Origin: Lingula anatina
Taxonomy: Eukaryota > Brachiopoda > Lingulata > Lingulida > Lingulidae
Length of the DNA stretch: 64,000 nt
Assembly: GCF_001039355.2 (NCBI RefSeq)
Contig: NW_019775590.1
Coordinates: forward strand, 209,242-273,241
Reading direction: 5' to 3'
How positions within the stretch are numbered: the first letter of the stretch is position 1; each line of letters starts with the position of its first letter. Below the pieces are notes generated by a model. The model did not search any database. It worked only from the letters and a program-made list of their open reading frames with translations, and was not told where the DNA came from. Of the stretch, positions 23,725-35,700 are shown piece after piece. The position numbers were made by a program, and so were the translations under genes.

Positions 23725-26700
23725 AGTGCACGCAGGTGCGCGTGTACGTGGGTGTTCGTTTGAAATGTTGAAAATTTACAAGTTCATGCACTTTGCTTAC
23801 AGTGTATGAGCTGTCAGAATAAAAAAGCAAATGTCTGCTGGTGCAATATAATTATAATTGGATCTAAAAGTAACAAGTAAATTCAAATACTAAAAAATAT
23901 ACAGTGTGCTGTTTGTGATCGTTTAATTGTGCCATCAGCATTTCAATATAAAAACTAAAAATTATTGTTTGAGAAGAGGTGATTTACATTACTGGTCAAA
24001 ACTAAATCTACTTACCAGGACCATAGGCGCCTTTATCCATGTCTCCACCACTAATCATAGGGTTGCAGCCGTTGAGGAACTTGTTCATAGGATTTACGAC
24101 GTTGCAGGAATCTGAAAGCGGGGCATAATAACTGAGATAAGGTTTTTAATGGATTATTTTTTATGAAACTGATTTAAAACAAGAAATCCGAGTGGTATGG
24201 GCATTTCTAATAAATCAAAGTCGTTAAAGGATGGCATTTTTCTCCAAGGGCAAGGGAGTATAAGTTAGTGTTTTGTGATGTACTATTCTTGCGATGTCAT
24301 ATGTATCATACCGATGACAATAACAGTAATAAGTTGCAAAATTAAAATGTGCATTTTGCACATATCCGTAGGTTCGTTTCGATGCATTTAGCCAGCTGAT
24401 CCATATCTGCATTAGCAAACATGTACATGTAAATATATATTTTTTCAACAGAAAAAGTAAAGATAAATTAATTCATCTGAAATAATATTTCGAGTAGATG
24501 TGCCACCAACGTTTCTTTACTGAGCACATACACGCAGTTAGGTACTGACCTTCTTTCACTCGCTGTTGTCGTAAACGCAAAGGTCCTAGTCGCAGCCCCC
24601 TCATGTCCCGGACGAAGGCCAGATCGTCTGCCTCCGTGTACAGGTCGCCATTGTAATTTTCAGTGGGAAACACGGCTGGGAATATGGTGTCATTCAACCA
24701 GGAAAAGATGGTTTCTATTCGTTGTACCTGATGAAGGTATAAAGTGCAAAGCGAATCTTAGAGCTATTATTTTGTTGTTTGTCCTACACTGTATGTTAAT
24801 ATCACTTATATCTCATCCTTAGGCCTACTTTGTACTGTTTTTGTAACTCCCATCTGTTGTTCCTGTGGAACAAATTTATAACTCAAAATCTACTTACCAC
24901 TAGTCATTCAATCCCTACAGTTACTTGTTCATTCTTGCAATCGATTTTCTTTTTATTCAATTCATTACCAGCGCATTTTAACTTCAAGCTCTTACTTTGG
25001 CAAAATTGTCATCTGTCAGGTCCAAACTGTTCCGCAAGTTGTAATTCTGCCTGAAGAAGTTTCTGTCTCTGTTGGCAAAGCAAATCAGCACAAGCAGGCA
25101 CAGATATAATAAGTGTATGAATATCTCTCTCAGCTTTCCTGTAAGGCGTTGGTCCCTTCTCCTTGCTTTCTTTCTGGCCCGCATGTCTTCTAAATCGATC
25201 ACTTTGTCAGCGACGGGGATGGAGTGCGGTTTTGGAGGGATAACTAAAGAAATAAACAGAGATAAATTTAAAGTGATTGTCCATAAAACAACAATAACAA
25301 TTATTACCATTAAACTAGTAAGTAAATACACAATTTACAATAGATAAAAAACATATTTGTATAAACTTCCTTACCATAATTTAAGTGGGTCAATTAATAG
25401 TATAAAATATTAAATAATTTACTGTTCAAGGTTAATTTAATGGACACGGATAGACGAATGGTTTCTCTGGCTGTGGGCAACAAACTGTCAAACTTTCAAA
25501 AGCTGCTTGTTATATCACTCTCCGCGAACATTACAACAACCACTTAATATTTAACTGTCGATATGCTATAGAAAAAAACGCAGCTGAAATTAATTTCGTC
25601 GGGTACTATCCTATTCAAGGCACGAAACAATTTCGTTTTAAGTTCACCTCAAAGGTGTCAGGGTGAATTTAACTTGAGGTAATATCCCCTCGCGAACGAC
25701 GTACCATCTTGTAGTTTGTGCTCCGCTATCATCATGTCTTCCTCCTCCTCCTCATCCCCCGGCATCCTCAGTAGACACGCCATCAGTACCGCAGCCAGCA
25801 AGACCTGGAGATAGGCAACCATATTAGAGTCAAGCAGGTTGACACGTGATGGTGAACAGAATGTAGTTTAGTCTTTATTTGAAACAACCTTATTCTTACA
25901 AAAACTATGAGCAATTACATGTATCAGCATCTACATAGTATAAAAATACTGGTGAACTGTATATATTTGTCTGTCATCGTGTTTTAAAATAGGTAACATT
26001 GAACTTCAATGTGAACTGAATAGAACCGTACTAGACCTTACGTTAAAACGGCACCCTCTTCAGGTGAACTGATTTGGAGTCAAGAGCTTGTAATAACGTC
26101 GAAAGGTCGTGACCTTGGTTTTGACGTAAGGTCCAGTATAAAAAGGATTTTCTCAATATATTACTAACAGACTTAAGTTACCTTAAGCGGCTGAACCAGG
26201 ATGATGGACTGTGAAAACGAGAAGAAAAGAGAAATGAGCCAATTCGTGGATTTCTCCGGACCCCACTCCAAACTGTATAGTAACACGAAGAAGGCCGAGG
26301 TGGCTACGGCCAAGAAGGCGAGAACGTAGCCGAACACCACACTCCACCACGGAAATCGAATCGGCTTTTTCCGGATTTTTTTCTCCTTGCTTTTTGTCTT
26401 TTCTTCTTCTTCTAATTCCATTTGAAGATCGACTAGTATTTCGAACCCTTTGTCCGCTCTCTTCGATTTTGACTTGTCCTGCATTTCTTTGGTGATCAGT
26501 TTTTGTACTGCTGAGTGAAATTTCCCATCGTCTGCGCTCGTCGATTTGCTCTCATTTTCGTCGCTGTCTCTTACATAGGGGAAGATGGTGGTGCAGGAGT
26601 TTCTGGGTTTGCTTCGTTTAAAGACCTCCATGATAATCAACGTGGGGGGTACAACCAGAACGCTGCTCATCAGCCCAACCCAGACCTGTCTGAACGTGAT

Positions 26701-29700
26701 CTTAATAGGGCCTAGTTGGATGCCTAGAATTATTAAAAAGATAGAATCTTAGCCTATTGTTTAAAATGTGATTTTTATGTTACTATTTATTTCTATATTT
26801 TTAAATTCGGATACAGCTCTGCATCATATGATTTAAAGCAGAAAAAAGTTTAAAATATCTAGTTGAAGCTTTAAAAAACGTCATTTACAATAAAATTGGT
26901 ATCTAATTGTGTATTTTCTTGTCTAAAACATACATAAATGCTCAAATCTCCCCCAAATTAAATTTATGAAGACGTCGTTTGTCTTTTATCACGATTAATT
27001 AATTAAATTGATTATTTATGCACAATGAGCAGATAAATATAGACAAATGAAACGCATAGCCAATATTTACCGCTTGTTGTATCATCTTCCTCTCTAAACC
27101 ACATGGCATTGGAGATCATACACAGAAATAAGACCACGATGCATATTGAAAGGCGCTGTACTCTGGACAATCGACTGGGAGTGGGCCTCTTCGCCACCGA
27201 GAACCAGAGATGGTCGTCAAACAGGCGCTTGCTGGCGTTGCTGCTCAAGAGGAAATTGAAGTCGTTTAGGCCCTCGTCGTCAGCGGACGCCATCAAGCGA
27301 TCTGTGCGATTGTCGCCGCGTGATGACGATAGCCACTGGTCGCAAAAGTAATGGGACCTGAAAGAGATTAAACCTGGGATATCGTATTTTTCCCANCACC
27401 AAGAGCAGACTTGTCCTTTCTTTGAAATATGGCCTTAATCCAGGCGTCCATTTTAGACCACACGTGTTCTGCCAACTCTTCATCGTAATCCTGGAGCTCT
27501 TCATTCCCCTTCACCTCCGTTAGTCCATCGTTTATTATAGATATAAACATATTCAGGATGATAAAGTTCATGGTCATGGTGAAAGCTGTGAAGAATATGC
27601 TGACAAGAAGGCTCTCTGATGTGATAATATTGGAGTACTTTAACACTCCGAGCATGACGCCAAAAAGATTAAACATGGCGTAGGGAAGTGCCCGAAACGC
27701 AGCAATCACCTGACCGGCTATCAACTGCAGAGCCTGTGCATAGGAGAAGAGTAAAATCCCAAATATGACCATATACGTGGTCACAGCGATAAATGCTCGG
27801 ATCAGAGCGGACTGGACTATGGCAAGGTGCTTGTTGAAGGTCAAAGGTCGGAATAACTGAAGGGTGGCCAGGAAAAGGTCAATGGCGATGATCACAGTGT
27901 AGGCGTTGTCCCAGTTGGCGACAAGATCGAAACCAACAAAATGGCCTGAAAATTAGGGTTACGTACGTGTTAGTAACACCCATATTTCATTTCATCGAAG
28001 AACTCGTAAAAGAGATTTGAGCCAGTTCTCGTTCTGTAAGTATTTTAAAATATAAGAGTCAACTAAAATGAAATATATTCAAAATAATATTCCCATTAAT
28101 TGCCACCCCTTACCTCCATTGTTCTTCACGTCTTCGACCGACCTGATGGTGTACACGGTTCTGAGGACGAAACACACCATGCTGGTGATAGCCAAACACA
28201 GATCCCCCAGTTCTATGAAGTGCCACAGTTGTTGGCAATACTTCTTCTTTAACTTCACCATCTTCACCACCTCCATCCCCAGAAGAACGAACACAAGCAC
28301 CGCCCAGATGACTTGGACCAGGAGCAACACAAAGTCGAATGGATCAACATATGGGTAAGGCCGAAAACTGACCAGTTCTTTCTTGATGAATATCCCGCCA
28401 ACAGCAGGTAGTTCCACGATGATTCGGACCATGGAGAAGACGTTCACATTGGCGTTGTTAACGGTGAACTCCACTATCACGGCTCTGGTCAAACGGTCAA
28501 TCCAGTTGAGATCTTTCAGGCTTGTTAGAATATGTACGCTGTCGTTTGCTGAGCTGACCTCGACCATATAACCGCCCCCCTCGTAGTGGTCAACCTGGCC
28601 GTAGACAGTCTGGTCGTTTGGGCCGTTGGGAGGAGAGAACATGAACGCCTGGGCCAGCTGTGAGGTGCTGTTTGAAGACGTGGTTACCCAACCTGGAAAC
28701 AATGCCCAGTAATAAGTTATCACTTGAGACAGATTTTTCGTTGGGGTAAATATCAGTGTGTGTTTGTGTGAATGCGAGTGCACGCAGGTGCGCGTGTACG
28801 TGGGTGTTCGTTTGAAATGTTGAAAATTTACAAGTTCATGCACTTTGCTTACTGTCAGAATAAAAAAGCAAATGTCTCAGGCCTAACCAACTACCAGACT
28901 CGGCACCTAAGGATCCTGAATTAACCGGTATATCGGACCACACTACCCGTTTTCAAGGTGTGTGTCAGATCGCATTTCGGAGTATCAGTCAGAACACCGA
29001 CAGGATGAGCCCACGCTCGGATGTCACCTTGATTGTATAGTAAACGATTGTAGTATTTAATCGCTATATGATTTTAAAACCGGGTGCATAAATTTGAAAG
29101 CCACCTAGATGAACCTTAGACTGCCACATTAATCTAATACAATGCAAAAAAGCCCTATCAAAAGTGGCTGAAACATTCAAACCGAATGTCGTAAAGTCCC
29201 CATACACCCCCATAGAGACAATGAAATAGAGTACTCTAAACTAAGAGTACTGTTTAAGGTTGTTCAGCCGAGCGTGGATGAGCCCGCAGTCGTCCTACAA
29301 AATTTGTTCTGGAGTATGATACTCCGAAATGCGATCTGACACACACCTTGAAAACGGGTAGTGTGGTCCGATAAACCGGTTAATTCAGGATCCTTAGGTG
29401 TCGAGTCTGGTAGTTGGGTAGGCCTGTGTCTGCTGGTGCAATGTAATTATAATTGGATCTAAAAGTAACAAGTAAATTCAAATACTAAAAGATATACAGT
29501 GTGTTGTTTGTGATCGTTTAATTGTGCCATCAGCATTTCAATATAAAAACTAAAAATTATTGTTTGAGAAGAGGTGTTTTACATTACTGGTCAAAACTAA
29601 AACTACTTACCAGGACCATAGGCGCCTTTATCCATGTCTCCACCACTAATCATAGGGTTGCAGCCGTTGAGGAACTTGTTCATAGGATCTACGACGTTGC

Positions 29701-32700
29701 AGGAATCTGTAAGCGGGGCATAATAACTGAGATAAGGTTTTTAATGGATTATTTTTTATGAAACTGATTTAATGACATTTTTCTCCAAGGGCAAGGGAGT
29801 ATAAGTTAGTGTTTTGGGATGTACTATTCTTGCGATGTCATATGTATCATACCGATGACAATAACAGTAATAAGTTGCAAAATTAAAATGTGCATTTTGC
29901 ACATATCCGTAGGTTCGTTTCGATGCATTTAGCCAGCTCATCCATATCTGCACTAGCAAACATGTACATGTAAATATATATTTTTTCAACAGAAAAGTAA
30001 AGATAAATTAATTCATCAGAAATAATATTTCGAGTAGATGTGCCACCAACGTTTCTTTACTGAGCACATACACGCAGTTAGGTACTGACCTTCTTTCACT
30101 CGCTGTTGTCGTAAACGCAAAGGTCCTAGTCGCAGCCCCCTCATGTCCCGGATGAAGGCTAGATCGTCTGCCTCCGTGAACAGGTCGCCATTGTAATTTT
30201 CAGTGGGAAACACGGCTGGGAATATGGTGTCATTAAACCAGGAAAAGATGGTTTCTATTCGCTGTACCTGATGAGGGTTTAAGGTGCACAATAAATATTA
30301 GAGCTTTTTATTGCAAACGATATTATTTTGTTGTTTGTCCTACACTGTACGTTAATATCACTTATATCTCATCCTTAATTTGTACTCTTTTTTGTAACTC
30401 CCATTTGTTGTTTCTGTGGAACAAATTTATAACCCAAAATCTACTTACCGCTAGTCATTCAATCCCTACAGTTACTTGTTAATTCTTGCAATCATTTTTT
30501 TTTATTCAATTCATTACCAGCACATTTTAACTACAAGCTAGCTCTTACTTTGGCAAAACTCTCATCTGTCAACTCCAAACTGTTCCGCAAGTTGTAATTC
30601 TGCCTGAAGAAATTTCTATCTCTGTTGGCAAAGCAAATCAGCACAAGCAGGCACAGATATAATAAGTGTATGAATATCTCTCTCAGCTTTCCTGTAAGGC
30701 GTTGGTCCCTTCTCCTTGCCTTCTTTCTGGCCCTCATGTCTTCTAAATCGATCACTTTGTCAGCGACGGGAATGGAGTGCGGTTTTGGAGGGATAACTAA
30801 AAAATATACAGAGATAAATTTGAAGTAATTGTCCATAATAACAATAAGGCCACACTTTTTTAATTTTATGGATGACATCCTGCGCGCGCATGGATTTTCG
30901 CCCGTTCTCCAAAAAAAAANNNNNNNNNNNNNNNNNNNNNNNNNNNNNNNNNNNNNNNNNNNNNNNNNNNNNNNNNNNNNNNNNNNNNNNNNNNNNNNNN
31001 NNNNNNNNNNNNNNNNNNNNNNNNNNNNNNNNNNNNNNNNNNNNNNNNNNNNNNNNNNNNNNNNNNNNNNNNNNNNNNNNNNNNNNNNNNNNNNNNNNNN
31101 NNNNNNNNNNNNNNNNNNNNNNNNNNNNNNNNNNNNNNNNNNNNNNNNNNNNNNNNNNNNNNNNNNNNNNNNNNNNNNNNNNNNNNNNNNNNNNNNNNNN
31201 NNNNNNNNNNNNNNNNNNNNNNNNNNNNNNNNNNNNNNNNNNNNNNNNNNNNNNNNNNNNNNNNNNNNNNNNNNNNNNNNNNNNNNNNNNNNNNNNNNNN
31301 NNNNNNNNNNNNNNNNNNNNNNNNNNNNNNNNNNNNNNNNNNNNNNNNNNNNNNNNNNNTTTTTTTTTTTTTTTCGCCCTCTCGCACCAATTTTGGGGTA
31401 CCCAGAGGATGTCATCCATAAAAATAAAAAAGTGTGGCCTAATAACAATTATTATCATTATACTAGTAAGTAAATACACCATTTACAATGGGTAAAAAGA
31501 CATTTGTATAAACTTCCTTACCACAATTTAAGTGGGTCAATTAATAGTATAAATGATTAAATAATTTACTGTCCAAGGTTAATTTAATGGTCACGGATAA
31601 ACGAATGGTTTCTCTGGCTGTGGGCAACAAACTGTCAAACTTTCAAAAGCTGCTTGTTATATCACTCGCCGCGAACATTACAACAACCACTTAATCTTTA
31701 ACTGTCGATATGCTATAGAAAAAAAACAACTGAAAATAATTTCGTCGGGTTTTATCCTATTTCAGGCACGAAACAATTTCGTTTTAAGTCCACCTCAAAG
31801 GTGTCAAGGTGGATTTAAATTGATGTAATATCCCCTCGCGAACGACGTACCATCTTGTAGTTTGTGCTCCGCTATCATCATGTCTTCTTCCTCCTCCTCA
31901 TCCCCCGGCATCCTCAGTAGACACGCCATCAGTACCGCAGCCAGCAAGACCTGGAGATAGGCATCTTTATTACAGTCAAGCAAGTTTACACGTGATGGTG
32001 AAAAGAATGTAGTTTTGACTCGCCGCCGTCTTTATTTGAAGTAACCTTATTCTTACAAATACTAACAATCTGAACAACTACATGTTGCAGCAACTACGTA
32101 CTTTAATAACTGGTGAACCGTATATGTTTGTCTGATATCATGTTTTGATATAGGTAATATTAACTTCAATGGGGACTGAAAATAACCGTACTTGATCTTA
32201 CGCTGAAACGGAGCCCTCTTTAGGTGAACTGATTTGGAGTCGTCATCGGTGTCACCCGAAGAAGATTTTGTTTTAAGATCGAAACATCGTGACCGTCGTT
32301 TCAACGTAAGACCCAGTATTAGATTTAATTTTCTCTTTAGTTACCTTAAGCGGCTGAACCAGGATGATGGACTGTGAAAAGGAGAAGAAAAGAGAAATGA
32401 GCCAGTTCGTGGATTTTTCCGGACCCCACTCCAAACTGTACAGTAACACGAAGAAGGCCGAGGTAGCTACGGCCAAGAAGGCGAGAACGTAGCCGAACAC
32501 CACACTCCACCACGGAAATCGAATTGGCTTTTTCCGGATTTTTTTCTCCTTGCTTTTTGTCTTTTCTTCTTCTTCTAATTCCATTTGAAGATCGACTAGT
32601 ATTTCGAAACCTTTGTCCGCTTTTTTCGATTTTGACTTGTCCTGCATTTCTTTGGTGATCAATTTCTGTACTGCTGACTGAAATTTTCCATCGTCTGCGT

Positions 32701-35700
32701 CCATCGATTTGCTCTCATTTTCGTCGGAGTCTCTTATGTAGGGGAAGATGGTGGTGCAGGAATTTCTGGGTTTGCTTCGTTTAAAGACCTCCATGATAAT
32801 CAACGTGGGGGGTACAACCAGAACGCTGCTCATCAGCCCAACCCAGACCTGTCTGAACGTGATCTTAATAGGGCCTATTTGGATGCCTAGAATAATTAAA
32901 AAATGGAATGTTTAAACAGTGAATTTTATATGAATTATTTCTATTGCCTTTCTCAATTCGAATGCAGCTCTGCGTCATATAACTGTTTAGCAGCAAATTC
33001 GTTAAAAGTGTCTTGTTGAAGTTTTAAAGACATAGTTTACAACGTATTTGGTGTCTAATTTTACATTTTCTTGTCTAAAACATACATCAATGCTCAAATC
33101 TCCCCCCCCCCCCCAATTAAATTTATGAAGACGTCGTTTTTCTTTTATCACAATTAATTTTATGTACAATGAACAGATAAATATAGGCAAATTAAACGCA
33201 TAGCCAATATTTACCGCTTGTTGTATCGTCTTCCTCTCTAAACCACATAGCATTGGAGATCATACACAGAAATAAGACTACAATACATATTGAAAGTCGC
33301 TGCACTCTGGACAGTCGACTGGGCGTGGGCCTCTTCGCCACCGAGAACCAGAGGTGATCATCAAACAGGCGCTTGCTGGCGTTGCTGCTCAAGAGGAAAT
33401 TGAAGTCGTTTAGGCCCTCGTCGTCAGCGGACGCCATCAAGCGATCTGTGCGATTGTCGCCGCGTGATGACGACAGCCACTGGTCGCAAAAGTAATGGGA
33501 CCTGAAAGAGATTTAACCTGGGATATCGTATTTTTCCAAAATGCACAACTTATGAAGAAGTATATATGCTTATTTACCTGATTGTTCATTTTGATATGAG
33601 AAGACTGACGGAAAGCGAGATAAAGGTTCTGAATAACCATCCCACTCTATGTTGCATACGTCTTAGTTTCACTCTAATTAAAATAATGATTTGTTTATAT
33701 GCAATATCCAAGAGATAAACTATTGTATGTGTAGTTGGGGTATTCGGAGATGGAGTGGCTTAAGAAACGGTATCTCTTCAGATATTGCTTCAAGGTCATC
33801 TTGCTTTTTACCCAAACAAGCATATGTATAAATCGCTTTTCTTTAATAGGAAATATCAACCAAATTCAAACTAAGCCACTTGAAATAAAATGGAAGGAAA
33901 ACTCAGAAAATCTACGTGCTAGCAGTGTGTCGCGAAGCATACTTTTTTTCCTGGGGTTGCACAAGGAATGTAGAACATACCTTTCCCTGCGTAAGATATC
34001 GTACACCACGACTTTCTCAAGGAAATAATCTCCATTTCCGCTTACTTCCTCGTGCCAGATGTGTAAGTGGGTCAGCTTGCCCAAGGGTTCGGGCGAGGTG
34101 AAGACAAAATTGTTTACTGCCCCTCGCGTGAAGTTCTAATGAAAGATAATCAAAACTGAATCTTTATCTATCCATTGTACATTCCGCTATCAAACAATTT
34201 CTCTGGAAACTAGCCTGCGCTAGAAGATGTGTTTTAATAAAACATAAAAGGTGATTGGAAATTCAAACAAATACGAATATTTCTACAAATGGTGTTTTTA
34301 AGAATCGAAACATAGACCCCATTCCCATAAACACTAACGGTCTACGTGGGTCGTCCCGACTCTGCGGTTACTCTCGTTAAGTGCAATCAGCTTAACCGAA
34401 TGGCACGCCTCCTCCCGGCGTTAAGTAGACGACAGAAAAGCTAGTAACTATACAAGTACGTTGGAAACAAGAGGAGACGTGTCACTTGGTAAGGCTGATT
34501 GCAATTAGCGAGAGTACCTGGGTCCATCCCGAGTCGATCCAGGTAGAGCAATGGTGTTAATGTGAATGGCATCATAAAAATCCTTTGATATGCCTACCTC
34601 TCGGCTTCCGTCCATGAGGACCTTAGGCGGACTCTGCCCGTCTTTGCCATAAAGCACCACAAACAGCTTGGCGGTCGTCCTGGCCGGGGACTTGGACCCC
34701 GTGTACACGCTCAGTAAGTACTTCCCTTTATCAAAGCGGCCATTTTCTATCAGGTGCTTGTATTCCCACTGCAATGAGGAATGGTAAAATATTTACAAGC
34801 ATCAACCGGGGAAAATCAAAGGTAGGACATACCAGACAACTACTTTTAAAAGTTGTTAGGATTGACTACAATAAAAATCAACAGAATAATCAACGAAAGC
34901 TGGTGCGTCAATAGATCTATGTTCTCTGTAGAGTAAATGTGCATACGCGTTCATTCATTGTTTTAATCGTGTAATACACTTTGTTTCCTGTAAAAGCAAC
35001 TGTTCTAACCTTTTCATTATCCTGAAGATCTTTCCTCCTGGCCCATATAAGAATAAGGAAATAAAGCACAAACAGCGAACACATGACGATGAGAACGTGA
35101 GGACTTTGCGCCAAGAGAGAGGAGAAATTGGCGAACACCTTGTCGAAGTCGATAGTGTTTGGCGGAATGAAAAGTCCGGCGGCAAAAGATCCGAAGAAAT
35201 TGCTTTTGAAAATCATCTTGCCTTCTTTGGTCACTTTGGACACCTAAAAATAATAGTGGAAACGTTATTGCCTGTTGTGTTTTTCACAAAAAATTGGCTA
35301 ACAATATACAGTAGTGTTTAAAGCAATGTCAGAATCATTGACTCAGAAAATAATACACGGGTTTGTAAAATAGAAAGAACTTACATCAAAGAAAAGTACG
35401 AACATAAAATTACAAAATGTACAAAACAATCTTTTCTACATCAATAACTACGGTACGCATACATATGTAATATTTTTTATTTAGCAATAAAAACGGGTTC
35501 GCAATAAGGCCTTCAGCAAGTTGCGGACGGTCCCGTTACACATTTGCATCAGTACCAAATGTGTATTAAAGAAAAAAAACGCGTTCTCACAACGCATCTA
35601 CCGATGGGGCCCAGTAAATATTTCACACTGTATACGGTATACGAGTGTGTTACCTCCTTTTTGTTACGATCAATTTGCGTTATATTTTAATCTCAATCGT

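Larger units (their letters stand above)
22293..33540. repeat. Duplicated 5-6 kb block of the polycystin-like gene, joined at an N
   Basis: Block 1 (22293-27395) and block 2 (27399-33540) align end to end with the same eight exons of identical sizes. Coding differences are few, about a dozen residues, such as DDNFAK versus DESFAK and SKSTSADD versus SKSMDADD. Introns are close but differ by small indels, a (TG)n expansion at 23670-23718 in block 1, and two transposon insertions in block 2. The single N at 27396 joins an intron upstream of block 1's TM2 exon to the inside of block 2's pore exon. Neither a gene nor a neat tandem duplication would break there, so fused haplotypes are likely. Confidence 0.85.

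Noticed and set aside
30531-31482. Frames of over 200 codons around the 440-base gap
   Set aside because: They consist mainly of N and only appear open because N codons cannot be stops.
27397-33501. A second, independent polycystin gene
   Set aside because: This copy has no 3' end, its pore exon is cut at the N, and it connects in phase to the only 5' half present. A separate gene is less likely than the other allele.
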